Origin: Phanerodontia chrysosporium
Taxonomy: Eukaryota; Basidiomycota; Agaricomycetes; Polyporales; Phanerochaetaceae
Direction of reading: 5' to 3'
DNA: 64,000 nt
NCBI GenBank assembly: GCA_001910725.1
Contig: MJGA01000003.1
Coordinates: 1,054,001 to 1,118,000 of the forward strand
The notes beneath the pieces were generated by a model. That model saw nothing but the letters and a program-made list of their open reading frames with translations, was not told the origin of the DNA and searched no databases. The first letter of the stretch is position 1; each line of letters starts with the position of its first letter. Positions 47,700 through 62,579 of the stretch are shown here, one piece after another. The position numbers were made by a program, and so were the translations under genes.

Positions 47700-50600
47700 C
47701 TATCGAGTGCCTCTGAGGCTTCGTCGCACAATCGGCCGGCCGTCCTCTTCAGCTGCGCGTTCGACCTCTTCCTCAGTTACCAGCGCCTTCTTGTTCAGTT
47801 GTCTGAATAATAAGACCCGGTCAATATACCCGTCCCTTCACATGAATGGGAGGTCTTACCTTTTCTTCTTCTTAGGTTCCGCCTGGAGAGGCTGTGCGGT
47901 AACATCCGATGCTGCGCTGGCACGAGTCTTCCTGCTCGGCCGCACGACGGCCGAGTCGTCGCTGTCTGTACCGTCGTCTTTGTGGTCGATCGACAAGCGT
48001 TCAGTCTTTGCTACTAGGCGCGACACTTGATCCTTCTTCCCTTGATCGCAGGTGCAGGCTTTTCCTTCTCCTTCTCCTTCGCCTTGCTAGGGGCAGCAGC
48101 CTTCTTGCCTCGGGTTGACTTCGGCTTTGGCGACGGCTCGATTCCATTCCACTCATCGTCAGAGTCGTCGTCATCAAGCTCGTCGAAATCGTCGTCCTGG
48201 TCGTCTTCATCGTACTCATCTGTTTCGTTGACAGAGCCGATTTCCTCAGACTCGTCCTCGTCGTCCGTCTGGCTGCCTGGGCTTTTGCGTCGGTGTCATC
48301 AGCGCTGGCAGCCTGTGCCGGCGATGTGCGCTGCTTGTTTCGTGTCGTTTTTGCAGCGAGAGGCGATGGTGAGCGTGGAACATCGCTCAGGTCATCCAAA
48401 TCGTCCACTATTTCGTGGTCTTCGATCTATGCGCAATGTCATCAGCATGTAAGATATCAAGAATACGGCTAGACCTACCAAGCTTCGCTCGATCTCGTTC
48501 TCTTCCTCGATATCGTCAGGAACCTCCTCTGCTCGGCATTCCTCTTGCTGGGCTGTGGAGCAGGGGCCGTGGCCTTCCCGAGCATACCGGAACGTTGAAG
48601 CATGTCGATCTTTGCATCCATCTTCATCTCGTTCTGTTCCATCTGCTTCATGAGTCGACGGTTGAAGTTCTTCTCCATCTGCTGCATACGCTCTTCCATC
48701 TCTTGGATGACCTCCTCACGTGTCTCGGCCTCAATGATTGCGCAGCGCATCTCGCTCTCGAAGAGCTGATACAAAGGTCAGCACGACACGGAGACGTGGG
48801 TTCTAAAGAGCTCACCTGCATGCGAAGACTCTCGATTTCATCGAAGAGTGCGTCCACGAGCGGGTTGATGGGCTCGTCGTCGTCGTCATCATCATCGCCT
48901 CGATCTTCATCCTCTGCATTGTGGCGTGAGTCGAGACCATGAATAACCAGCAAGAAGCCCGTACCTTCAAGAACTTCGAGGTGTGTCTGGCTGACGACCC
49001 GTCCACCTCGCCCGCCGATGGAAATGGTGACTTTCCTTCGGTGAGGTTCGACGTCGCTTGCCCTCCCCTCACTCGCGAGGCTCTTTGCTCGAGCATGCTG
49101 AAGATGCGGTGGCAGCGCAGGGAGCGCACGGGAGACCGCCGTCGGCGCGGTGGTGCATACCTCGCGCGCCAGCGCAGCGAATTTCATGACGTGCGAGTTC
49201 TCGTCGTAGCCGGTGTCATACGGGTTCACGTTGACGATCATGACGACACGGCCCTCACCCACGAAGTAATCCATGAGGATCTCCGTGAGCTTGCTGTGGC
49301 GGAACGGCACGACTGCGAGCCCGCGTTTAACGTCGCGCGTATCAACGCGATCTGCGCTCGACGCGAGGCTCCGTGCAACAGCGCGTTGGTTGCTGCGCAT
49401 CGTCTCCATGCACTGGCCGAGCACCATCAGCGACTTGTTGATATTGCCGGCCTCGCGCAGACGATCGCCAGTCGTCTGGGTGTGCTTTGTGCGCTCAGAG
49501 CCAGCAAGATCCACTAGCGTGAGGCGGGACGTCTGGATAGATGACGGATCCTGGTAGTGTGGCGTTAGATATATTCGACTTCGTCCATCCTGAGACCTAC
49601 ATTTCTTTCGCCTTTGTGCACGCGGAGAACCTTGATTGTCACCAGGGCGTGACTACGGCTACTTTGGCTGTTTGCGAGCGTCCCGAAGACTTGTCGGTGC
49701 ATCTGACCGAGTCGCAATAACGCCTTAGCTTGCGCCGCAGAGGTGACCCGAATCTGTCTCAGCCCAGCAACATACTTGCCACCAGAGGTGCCATCCCCGC
49801 CGTCGTTATCGGACGGCGGGCATGGTTTCACTGGCAAAGCTTTACGTGTGAGAAGCAGCGGCTTGGCATTATTACCAGCAGGCATATTGAGGAATGAGGA
49901 AGTAGGGCGCGGGACCCCGTAGTCTGCGAAGGCGAAGGCGAACCGTCTTCCACGGAAGCGAATAGATCGTAAACCTTCTCATTGTACACTTCAGCATATG
50001 ACAGCCAAATGGTGTATTCATGGTTTCGGTCAAGCTTGAGCGTTGTTGGGTCAGTGTCAGGGTCTTCCGGGGGTAAATCAGCTAGGATGTCTGCCAAGGC
50101 TGGAGAGGAGGCGGATGATGCGAAGCGGTTTTGGGTAGAGGACTGCGACTCTGAAAGGCTGGGAATCGCAGCTTCAATTCCCTGTAACCGCACAGGCCGG
50201 AACTATATGCCCTGGGTTAGGTTGGATCCAACAAGCCTGAATGTAGTGTCACTCACTCTGCCGTCCCCGTGTAAGCCTTCAATGCTGTTGAAAATGACAT
50301 CCAGCGTCCGGGCAGGATACCCGCGCTCCCTTCTTCACTTCCTCCTTGGATGGTGTAGGTCTTACCGGAGTTGGTGACCCCGTAAGTGAACAGCAGTCCA
50401 CTTTGCCCCTCCAAGACATCCTTCACAAGGGGAAGAGTAGTTTTCGCGAAGAACTCGGATTGATTGGTTGCGGGTGGGAAAATGTGGGAGAACGTGTATA
50501 TTGAAGACGGCGGCAAGGTAGACAGACGGGAGGTGGGAAGGCTCGAGGATTGTGCCGGGTCAGACATGCGTACAGCGGTGTCTGATATGGGCTCCAAGTA

Positions 50601-50991
50601 CGGTTTCGACTGTACTGTGTCCTCGTCTTCTCCTAGCTGGGGTCGGATGCGGAGAAAAGCCTAAACACAAATGAGATAGCCGTGCAAGCAAAATGAACTG
50701 CTACCAACCCGGATTGGCTCTCTGTCTGCATCATCTACCATGACTGTGTAGCTTGATGGCTTAGAGAGGCTTCGGTTGTGTGTGTGGGAGAGCGGGGCTC
50801 TTCCGATCCGGAGAGTTGTCGCGGTTGGACAGCGGCTTCCTCGTCGTGCTTTTCTTGGTGATGTCAGTGGGCGGCGGCGTCGGAGTAGTCCTGGTGGTGG
50901 CGCGCGTCGTCCTTGCCGTCGTCGGCGGTGGGTTTGCGGCGGCCTTTGTCCTCGCCGCCGTAGTACGGGTTACCTTGGGCTTGGTGGACAT
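47700..50991 (-). CDS. Kinesin-6-like motor protein
   Basis: Microtubule plus-end motor of the MKLP/KIF20 type, acting in anaphase and cytokinesis. Motor: REPIRAFLRIRPQL, P-loop GVTNSGKTYT (the Asn-Ser variant is characteristic of kinesin-6), a long insertion after TTFRLVGSNL, then LSYAEVYNEKVYDLF, switch I NSQSSRSHAL, switch II LVDLAGSER, TGDRLREAGNINKSLMVLGQC and VPFRHSKLTEILMDYF. An acidic stretch follows, then a coiled coil (EEVIQEMEERMQQMEKNFNRRLMKQ), then a charged basic/acidic tail ending VRRSLRGTR at 47702. The N-terminus is either MSTKPKV (50991, basic extension, one base out of frame near 50765) or MVDDADREPIR (about 50741). Two single-base losses in the tail (about 48270 and 48028) need repair to join its three coding parts. 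Confidence 0.82.
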
Positions 50992-51281
50992 CGTTGGGTG
51001 TAGAATGGGTCGTCAAAGTGGTGGAAGGCAAGAGGAGAAGGCCGTGAGAGGACGTGCTGGAAGTTGGGTTGGAACCGCGTGCTGAAGAGCGCCGGGTTCG
51101 GGCACGACACGCGAAAAGTAGCGCGTCTGGTCACATGACCGAGTCGTGTCTTGTTCCCGCCCTCCACCATTCCCGCCAGCGACCGCCGCGCACGAACACC
51201 TGCGGCCGTCCTTAGACGGTGCACAAGTCCTCCGCTATAAATTTTGCTCATGCTTCCGTGAATATCCAGAATTCTGTCATC
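50992..51281. promoter_or_regulatory. Shared head-to-head promoter of kinesin-6 and Spc7 genes, with MBF/SBF-like site
   Basis: 290 bp between start codons. At 51109-51118 it contains ACGCGAAAAG, which fits the CRCGAAA (SCB) and ACGCG (MCB) cores bound by Swi4/Mbp1-type factors that drive G1/S genes in fungi. One site only was noted and no test was done; the link is inference. Confidence 0.4.
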
Positions 51282-54200
51282 ATGCCGCCAAAGATTTCGC
51301 CAAACCGGCGTCGGTCAATCGCGGTGCTTGGCCAGCCCTCGTCGAAGACTATTCAGAAGAAACGAAAAGCGTACAGCATAGTTCCTGGTGAGAAGCTCAG
51401 TCCAGCTGCCAGAGCTCGTATCCTGGTACATGATGCCGCCCAAGAGTCGCTTCGCACAGTCGGCTAACCGCTCTACAGGCCCCTCGCAAGAGCATTCTCA
51501 AGAGCCGCAATCGTCTTAGCCAGGATTCTGCCTCCGGATCTGTTAGCATTGACTCGCAAAATGTCACTGTCTCGATGGATACCACAGAGGTCTTCAGGCC
51601 GTCCCGCAAGAGCCTTGCTCGGCGCGTCAGCTTCGCAAGCCATGCGCATGTTAGGCTATACGAGAAGAGCAAGAAGGGGAAACATCATTCTGACGAAGAC
51701 GAAGACGTGGAAGATGAAGAGTGGGAGGAGGCACGGCCGAGGAAGAACACACGGCGAAGGTCGTCTACCGGATTTCCCGCTGCAGCCCCAGACGATGACT
51801 TTGGGGAAGGCGAGCAATCCATGGAGTTAGACGAAGATGACACGGGTCCTATTCCTCAGAGCGCCCTTCATGGTCCGGCATTAGACGAAGAACTCCCCGA
51901 ATTTGACGATGAGGGAGACTACGGTGAGGACGATATGGACGTTACCCAGTCCATCCCAAGGCAGTCGTTGCGAGCGCGGAAGTCTTCTCTTGGGTTTGGG
52001 AGGGAAAGTCTAGGGTCTGGGCGGGAAAGCCTTCCAGGGCCTTCAGGCAGGCGTAGGTCAAGCATTGTCACTTCTTCGCAGAACCTCGGCGAGAATCAGC
52101 CGTACCAGCCACGACCGCCACCCGTGCAGGAAGAAGTTGAAGAGGATGACGACGACGACGACACTCAGCAGTTCGGTCAACTCGATCAGGACAACGATAC
52201 TATTCGTCGCGCTCGTTTCACAGATCCTGAGGAGAATAACACTATCATGACCCAGTCCGATATGGACATGACTACTTCATCCATGGACCCCACAACGTCT
52301 ACCAATACCGACAGTACTGGTCAGCCTGTGGAATTCACAATTCCTGTCGTCCGTCCACCCCCTCCTCCTGACGAGGCATGGCTCAAGCTTCGTGCAATGA
52401 CACATTCTGGGGCAGAACCTTACGAGGAGCCCGAGATGGAGCCAATTGACGATCCTGAGGCCAACGCCATTGTACAGTCAGAACCATACTGGGACGAAGA
52501 AGACGCGCAGCTGAAGCATCATGTCCTGGAGCCGAGGCCCGGAGACGACAGCTATCAAGAGGAAGCCTCGGGAGATGCTCCCGTCGAGCAGGGCGAGGGG
52601 TCGCTGGATGAGACAGGGATGGATTTGACAGTCGCACTGTCCCGCCTGGCAAAGGCACGCCCTTCTCTTGGTTTGCCGCCGCTGCAAGACGGAGATACAC
52701 AAAGCTTCTCTTTCGCTCAAGGGGGTGCGGATGACACCTTCAGCAGTACGGACGACAGCTTTGGCAATAATGTCGACATGTCTCTGGATGGGCTGGATGG
52801 TAATCAGACGTTAAATCTCACTAAGATACGAATGAGTCTAGGTGGTGCACAGAACTTACGGTTCGATGAGCCATTGCCACCTCCTCCAGCACAGGAAGTG
52901 GAGGCACAAGAGCCCCCGCCTGCTCAGCCATCCCCGCTTCCAGTTGCAGAGTCTACTGCTTCACGATCACCTGCAGAGCAGTCACAAACACGAGTCGAGA
53001 AAGCTCCGCTTCCTCCAATATCGTCAACACCGCCGTCTGTGTTCTCAGTAGGAGCCCCGTCTTCAGTGCTCCCCCACAGAAGCCAGCGCTACCTACGCAA
53101 GGTGCTGTTCCGGCCCCGGTGTTTTCGCTATCCACTACACCACCGCAAGGCGAACAATCTACAGAGTCCTCTGCGCGCTCTACTCCTACTCCTGCCCCTG
53201 CACCTGCTGCAGGAACGACAGTCAAGCCGTCACAACCTCCTAAGTCGCCTGCGAAGCCACTGACCGTCCCGAAGCCCTTCACCTTCAGTGTTCCTGCGCG
53301 CCTTGCCAATGACACCCCTTCCAAGGCAGTACCCAGGCCTCCCGCGTCACCTTCCAAACTGCCCGTCTTCCGTGGCACTGCTGCGTTCGCCCCGCCGAGC
53401 GCATCGAAGTCGCCGCGCAAGCGGCCTGCACCAGAGGACATTGTCAAGGACCGTGAGGCCGCCAAACCCAGCCCCGCGAAGAGGCAGGCTGTCGAGAAAC
53501 CCGGGGAGACTCAGCCTCAACCAGTGTCGGTTCAGAGTGGGCAAAATCAGAATCGCAGAACCAGTCTAAGCACTGCGAGGCGGCCGTCGGGATACTTCGC
53601 GCAGAGACGTAGTCTGGGTCCCGCAGCGAGTATACCGTCAATTCCGACTACTCCTGCGGCGCCATCTTTAGCGAAAAGCATGTCGGCGCCGTCGGTCTTC
53701 GAACAGACCACTGTTTCGCAGGCCACCGGCGTAGCTCAGTCTGAAGATCGCGCAACGCCTCCACTAGCTGAGGAAGACGAGCAGGCTGGACGCCTTTATC
53801 CAGACCTGTCTACCATTCAGGAAGAATCAACTCAGAAGACTAGTCTCACCGTCTCGCGTACACGATCGGCGAGTCCCACTGAGGTCCCATCGTCGAACCC
53901 TGCCTCTCCCCGCGATGAGAAAGAGAGGCCAGAGGAAGAGAACCAGGGTCAAGAATCCGAGACCAGTCCTCCGGAGAGGGATCTCCCGGCTGCGAGGCCC
54001 GAATCTTCGCCTGCTGCACCGAGTTCTGCGTCCCCTGACCAACAGCAGCCGCCGAGGAGGCAGTCAGCTGTGCCCGCTCCTAGGCCCTCCGTCTTCGCGC
54101 AGAGACGTCAATCCGTTGCTGCACCACCGCTGCGACCTGCGTCACCCGTCGTCCTACCCTCTTCCGAAGATGCGGGTGGGAAGGATAAAGGCAAGGCTTC

Positions 54201-56067
54201 GGCGAAGACATTGGCCTTCGCAGAAGAGGACGAGACGGTACAGACTGAAAGACCGATGGAGGTCGACGACACCCAACAGTGGCTGCAGGGTGTTGAGAAT
54301 GACCTTGAGAACGACGAGGTGAGTTCTCTCTTGTGCGGTCCCAGCAGCCATGCTCAACAACCCGTCTTTAGCCTACCATCTCGATCGAGCAATTCTTCCA
54401 GATGACGGGCATTCGATTCATGGACGAGATCACCGCGCCGCGTCGGTCAACGATCCATCCAGGGCACCTGCGTCAGCAGAACCGACGACGGTCCCTGTCG
54501 TCCTCGCAATCGGAGGCCGATCCAATCCCGCTCGCTGAGTACATGGCCGCGATGTCGATCGAAGTGCCGCAACTCGAGCTGTACAACGTGCTCGCGGAAG
54601 AGCTCACGGGCTGGATCGACGAGAGCAAGAAGATCTGCAAGCAGCCGAGGAGGACGTTCTCAAGATGACCCCTGCGCTATTCACAGAGTTCGCACTCGCG
54701 GATGAGGTGGAGAAGCAAGACTTGCTTGTGAGTCTGCCTGATACGCGCTTGATGGCCTCGAGGCTGACCTTAGAATTCAGCACCAATTGAAGATCATCAA
54801 AGCGAACTGTGTCGGCTCTGCTAAATCTCAGTGGTATGACTGGAAGAGCGAGTGGGTCGACCGACTGCTCGAGTCTGCAGAGGAGGCATTCGGCGGCTTG
54901 GAGAGCGACGCCAAGTTCCTTGAAGGAATTGTCGGTGAAGCGCAGGGCATGCTGCCTTCGCTGCGTGCAGAATATGCACAAGTCATGGAAGAGCTTGAGA
55001 AAGAGGAGGCAGCGGTTGCCGAGCTCGAGAAGTCCGACAAGGAGTATCTCAACGACTTGAAAGTGTCAATCGCAGAGCAAGAGTGGGTGGTCTCTGGTCC
55101 TGAAACCATTCGGGGCACTGACTATATTCGTGTAGCACCGAGATCCAGTCCTTCAAGGCCAACGTCTCAGAAGCCGAGATCAAGCTGGAGCGGCTGCAGG
55201 AGAAGCTCGACGAGGTCGAGGCTCAGAAGAGAGAGCTCAACACCGTCATTGCCGAGGCGCAACGCGTAATCCAGGTCAAGACCGAGAGTAATAGTTCCGA
55301 GGTTGCTCGACTGAAAGGTGCGTCTTGTTATCGTGTGAGCCGTCTAGCAACGCTGACATGTGTACACAGCTGAGCTGGAAACACTTGAGGACCTTCACCT
55401 TTGGCGGGCCACGAAGATCAGCCCGAACTTGTTCGAGTTCCTCTACGCTACACGCTTCCAAGTCACCGTGCCCTGTGTCAACTTCCAGCCTGTGTTCGAC
55501 AAAATCACTGTGGTGCAGGTGCCGGAGTTCAAGCTCAAGGAGCGCGATCCGTTCCCTGCACTTTCGCAAGTCATGGTCGGGAACGCGCGCTTCGTTCTCG
55601 CGGAGCAGAAGAATAGGAGTAAGCTGAGCAATGTCGTGCAGCCACTTGGCGACTACTGGTCTTCGTGCATCCAATTGCGGTCGCAACTGACGTTCCTCGG
55701 TATTCGATACCCGCTCGAACTCGAGGCTGTCCCGGTCGAGGGCGCGCCGCCGTCTCTGCGAGCGACCGCGATGGTGATGCTTCCTGCGGCGAAGTCAAAG
55801 GCGTTCATCTCGTTCATCTTGGACTGGGAATGTTATTCACGGTGGCCATTGTCCATCCGAAGACTCAAGTGTGATGTTCAGGTCGCGTACGGCAGTGCCA
55901 AGTAAGTCGTTCAAGTCCTATATTTCATTTGTGCCGCAATTGACAATTCGCACAGGCGAGAGAAGGTGTTGAACGCCGTTTTGGACCGCCTTTCACAAGC
56001 TACCCCTTCCGAAAATCACGGATGCCTTTTGGATGCAAGTATTGAGGCCGCAGAACAATATGTGTAA
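51282..56067 (+). CDS. spc7: Kinetochore scaffold Spc7/KNL1
   Basis: Outer kinetochore protein of the KMN network; recruits Bub1/Bub3 and PP1. The start at 51282 gives MPPKISPNRRRSIAVLG. After intron 1 it has APRKSILKSR (SILK PP1-docking) and, about 35 residues on, ARRVSFASHAHV (RVSF PP1-docking). MELT-like motifs DMDVTQS, DMDMTTS and GMDLTVA follow in a disordered acidic region of about 900 residues. After the intron at about 54318-54399 comes TGIRFMDEITAPRRSTIHP, the conserved start of the Spc7 domain, then helices (LEKEEAAVAELEKSDKEY; SEAEIKLERLQEKLDEVEAQKRELN) and the RWD-like C-terminus (LHLWRATKISPNLFEFLYATRFQVTVPC). Ends AAEQYV at 56067. One-base losses near 53071-53075 (C run) and 54642 must be repaired for the full frame. 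Confidence 0.9.
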
Positions 56068-56135
56068 TTCCCTCTAATATAGCTGTTGTACAATATACCC
56101 CGCGTGGTGGCTTTTTTCCATCTCATACTCTAGCT

Positions 56136-58266
<2,131 letters not shown>

Positions 58267-60400
58267 TCACGCAACTTGCTGCAAGCTTTGTTCGAGTCCG
58301 GCAAGCAAGACACTCAGTGTCTCTCGGCTCGACCTCACCATCTCCAGCTCGCCCTCCGCGGTGCACTTGACTGCCTGCCAAGCGCTGTGAGCTTCCCCAG
58401 CTGCCGCCGAGAGGTCCCACACGGCCTGCTGCTTTTGCAGAGCCGCCATGTGCGAAGCCATGGCCTCCAGAGCGGCCTGCTTGAGCGCGTCTGCGACAGC
58501 CTCGTCGCGAACCAGCTGTGCCTGTGCGAGCTGTTCCTCCAGGGATGCAGCGTACTGCGACAGCTTCTCGTCCGCGTTGGGCTTGGCCGAGTTCCCGTGC
58601 ACTTGCTCCTCGAGCACTGATATCTGGCGCGCAAGCTCTTCTGCGTCACGCAGACGCGCTTCCGTGGCGGAAGCGAGCTGAGCCTCGAGAGCCTCGATGC
58701 GGGCCAGTCGCTCGTGTGCCATGTTCTCCACCGAAGCCAGCTGCAGCCGCAGCATGGTGGCCGTCGCGCCTTCGATAGGCGAGACCTCAGTAGAGTCGAA
58801 GCGGAGCTGGGGATGCGGTGCCGGGGCGGGGGTGACATCTGGTAGTAGGACTTGAGAGATGGAGCCATAGCCAGAAGGAGAAGGCATCGCGCTCAGTGTG
58901 GGACTTTCGGGTATATCTGTCAAGGTGAGGTGACTCGGTGTGGGCGACGCCATGAGCGATCGGAAGGGTGCGTCAACCTCTGCAAGCATTTGCTCGACGT
59001 CAGGGGTGCCCATAGACATGTTGTGTTGTGCTAGCTGTTCCCAAGATAGTATGGAACCGCGGTCGTTTCCAGTGACTGCACCCCGCCTCTGCGGGCGCAG
59101 GAAGGGCGAGCCATCGCCACCTGGCGGAGCCGGTGATAAATAGGATAGGTTGGCGCGACCTGGCAGTGTGAAAGCAGAGAGTCGTGGCGGAGTAGCTGGT
59201 GCAGGCTCGTCGAGCAGGTTAATAGTGCGGAATCGGGCAGCGCAGGTGTAGGTGCGGACGGAGACGCCATTTGCGAGAGCATAAATTCAACGTCGTTGGC
59301 CTCAATGCTGTCCGTGCTGTCGTCTGCAGTCAAGATGATAGGCGCAGGGTTAGTGATAAGTGACGACCGAGAAGAGGATGGTGTAGGGCCTCGGGATGAC
59401 TTCTTGCGCACCGAGACATTCGCGAAGGGTGAGTCGAAGTCTGCAGGTATACTGGTGCGAAGAGGGCTCGGGCTGGGGCCTGAGTCGGTCCGGGTACGGA
59501 CAGACCCATTGGAACGGTGCGCGATGCGCCTGATGATGGTAGGCGTGGAAGGAGCGGAGGCTGGTGCACGCGAGGAGCTCGATGAAGACGCGGAGGACGG
59601 CGGGCGGGTGATGGTAGCGGCAGCGGGTTTAGCCGGCTTGCTCTGCTTGGGACGCGTCGGGGACGAAAGACGCGTGGGCGACGTCGTGCGAGATGCGTTC
59701 GCCTTTGGAGTCTTCTTGTCGGGCGTCGACGGCGAGGACGGACTCACGTTGATGGCAGACGTTAGGTTCACTTGCAGCGCGTTGCGGTGGGTAGGGGGCT
59801 GATTGCACGTGTTGTCTTCTCGCCCGACTTGGGGAGGTCGAGGAGCATCGGCTTGCCCTTCTCCTCCTTTTGCTCGTCCGAGGTGCTCAGGCGACGGCGC
59901 GTACCCGCGCGGGCGGGAGGAGATGGACCGCGTTTCTCGTTCGCACTCTCGATATACAAGGACTTGGGCCTGTACTTCGGCAGCGCAGAGGTAGTGGTGA
60001 GGGAGCTGCGAGGCCGGAGAGTAGATGCACGCTTCGCGCTGATCTTGGGGCTGATCGTGCTAGGCGACGATTGCTCTTCAGAGGAGGTGCCTCCGCTCGG
60101 CTTGGGCAAACCTGAGAGCCTACGCGTGTTCTTTGTGACGTTGCTCGCGTCGGGCGAAGCCGTCTTCTCTCGTCTGACCGTCGCGGCCTTGTCTGCAGAT
60201 GGAGGACCTGGCGGCACGAGGCTGCTACGTTTCGATACGGTACTGTCCTTCGTCTTCTTCCCCTTTTCCTTCTCGCCCGCAGAGTCTTTGTGCATAGCGT
60301 CGGCAAGGGCCTTGCCCATGGAAGAGAAATTAAGAGACTTTAATGAGGCCCGCATCATGGGTCTGTTGCGTTGTGGAAGCCCTGTGGCCTCGGTCGGCAT
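58267..60400 (-). CDS. Serine-rich coiled-coil protein of unknown function
   Basis: About 700 residues. The N-terminal two thirds are Ser/Thr/Pro/Lys-rich and disordered, with NFSSMGKALADAM and a phosphorylation-prone SPTR/TSPT pattern. The C-terminus (from DVEQMLAEVDAPFRSLM) is a coiled coil of about 150 residues: LQLASVENMAHERLARIEALEAQLASATEARLRDAEELARQ, then LEEQLAQAQLVRDEAV and ENLEQSLQQVA-like end. No family recognised; such proteins are common in agaricomycetes and may act with microtubules or cortex. The 5' end is uncertain. Frame breaks at the G run 59794-59798 and near 59226-59229 each need one base; the parts then join well (SPPTHRNALQ, DSATINLLDEP). Confidence 0.6.
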
Positions 60401-60688
60401 CGTCGTCGTGGTCGTCGTCAGGGTATATAGGAGTGGCAGTAGTAGTGAGCGTCGAGTATGTGAACGGGTCTACCGTGTTTTTGGTCCTCGTCTTCGTTGG
60501 ACGTAAATCAAGACGTAAATTTGTGGGCGTGGACCATGAGCGGGCGGGTGTCACTGGAAGGGTGGTCACGGTCTGAGTCGAACAGCGCGTCAACATCAGC
60601 GCGCAGGTCACGATGAACTGGTTCATCTTACCCGTCACGGTCACACGCTACTACAGCACGAGGGTATGGAGACGGTGTTCACGAAAGA

Positions 60689-62525
60689 CTACCACATGAA
60701 CCTGCCTACACCCTCTCTCTCTTTATACAGGAACACCCACATGGTGGCCGCATTGATCGCAGCGTACCACAGACCCTCAAGCGCTACACCCCACCCTGGA
60801 ACATCACTTACCTGCGCCCTGAGCAGGACGTACGGAATGAGAAAGTAGCGAGGCTCAAGCAAGGGTGTCGGCAGCAGCGTGGGTGTCACAAACAAAGGAA
60901 CCAATAGGTTCTGGAGTAGCGTCTGGTCGTGCCCTTCACCATGCCGGCATTAAATACTCGGCTCACGAAAGCTCCAGTAAGCACGTACCTATCCGCAGAT
61001 ACCATGCCCACGCGCATGCTATATACCCCGGAATGAGGAGATAGGGTATGATAGGGTGCAAACGAAAGACCCTGCGCCACATGTAGAAGGTGTAGTGGCG
61101 GTTGTCCGCGAGAAGGAACGGATGATGAATTCTATCCGAAACGCCATGAGATTGGCTACAGCGACGGAGAGTTCAAAGCCACCTACGTGAACTTGTGAAC
61201 CGTGAGAGCCATCGCAGCTGACACTAAGCAAGTGACGGCGAACTGCCTAAAACGAGGTCAGTCACTGGACCAAACATGCCGATACCGCACACCCAGCTCA
61301 TGTACCTCTTGCTACCAAACATACGCCAATACACCCCGCGCACGAGAGTTTGGAGTCCACCCGGAACGCTTGCTAGTATGGGCCAGCCCATCAGAGTAGC
61401 AAATCCCACGAAGTAGTATAGCTGAGGTACATGGAATGAGGGTATATGGTTCGACTTGTCCCCTGTAAAAATCGGGTAGTGAGAAAAGTGCGACGAGGTG
61501 TTTCAGTATCACGTCTACTTGCCTAATACGATTCCACCGTTCCAGAAGACAAAGGCGGTGAATGCAGCGATGACCAGAGTATACGGAACAAATGCCGGTA
61601 GAATGCTCGAGATGACCTTCGGCGCGCTCATGATGGCCTTGAGAAGATCCACTGGATCCAGAAGCCCCTTCATTCAGTAAAACAGCCACCCTCAAACCGT
61701 GCACACTTACCTGGGGTGGCAGCTAGCGCAGGCGGATCATGGAGCTTCTTCACGGGCATTGCTCCGGGTGAAGCTCTCCGGAACCGCAGGCTCATAAGTT
61801 GGCTCGCCGCATACGCATAGAGCACCCAGATGACGTTGGTCTGGCGGAACGTGCAGCTCACGGCGCCGAGCTACCCTCCTTACGTAGGCTCAGTGGGTGT
61901 ACGCAGTGGCAGAGGGTGCGACGCACCAGAGCAGCAAGCCAGTGCTTGCCTTGCGTCGCCGCAACAATCGTGAGCACAACGAATACCAGGCTTGGCACCT
62001 CCGTGTAGTACAGGAAACCGAAGAACCACGCGATGGGGAACGCGGAAACCACGACGGCCTCGGCGGTCGGCACGAAGAGCGAACGTGGCGGGCGCTCGCG
62101 TTTGTGGAAGCACAGCAGTCGGGTCAGCACGAGTGGCAACGCGAGCAGCATGAAGAGGGGTGTGAGCCGGAGCATCGCCAGATTGCACTTCAGCATGAAG
62201 ACGCGTTTCAATACGAGGCTCAGAACGTAGCTGTCGGGCGACATTCGATCAATTCTATGAAGAGATTAGACTGTTTCTAAGCTTACAGGCCTGGAGGAGT
62301 CGTGATCTTAGGGTCCCAGTATGCATAATTCCCTGCGCAGTACGCCTGAGCCTGAGGGACATGAAACGGCTCGTCCTATAGGTCGCTCTTCAGCACCTAG
62401 ACCTAGCGTAGAAGACTCTAGTTGCACACCATGTATGGTTCAGTAACCATTTCATTGACGGCCTTGAGCACCAGCACAGAGCTGACGCAGAAGGCCAGGT
62501 ATGCCGTCGGGCCCAGCGACGACAT
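60689..62525 (-). CDS. alg10: Dolichyl-P-glucose alpha-1,2-glucosyltransferase ALG10/DIE2
   Basis: Adds the terminal glucose to the lipid-linked Glc3Man9GlcNAc2 donor in the ER lumen, the last step before oligosaccharide transfer. The start at 62525 gives [32 protein letters not shown]; an intron then joins [30 protein letters not shown], the family signature with the metal- or donor-binding acidic residues. Next [24 protein letters not shown], helix-rich [52 protein letters not shown] and [18 protein letters not shown]. It ends VGRFMW at 60689, as typical. Many short introns; no frame break noted. Confidence 0.93.
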
Positions 62526-62579
62526 GGCGGTCGGTGACAAGTAACTTAGGCGCTCAACGCGTCTTGACCAGATCCCCTC
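62526..62579. promoter_or_regulatory. 54-bp head-to-head spacer between ALG10 and MTQ2
   Basis: The two start codons face away from each other with only 54 bp between. The core promoters must overlap each other or lie inside the opposite gene. No TATA box was seen. Confidence 0.6.
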
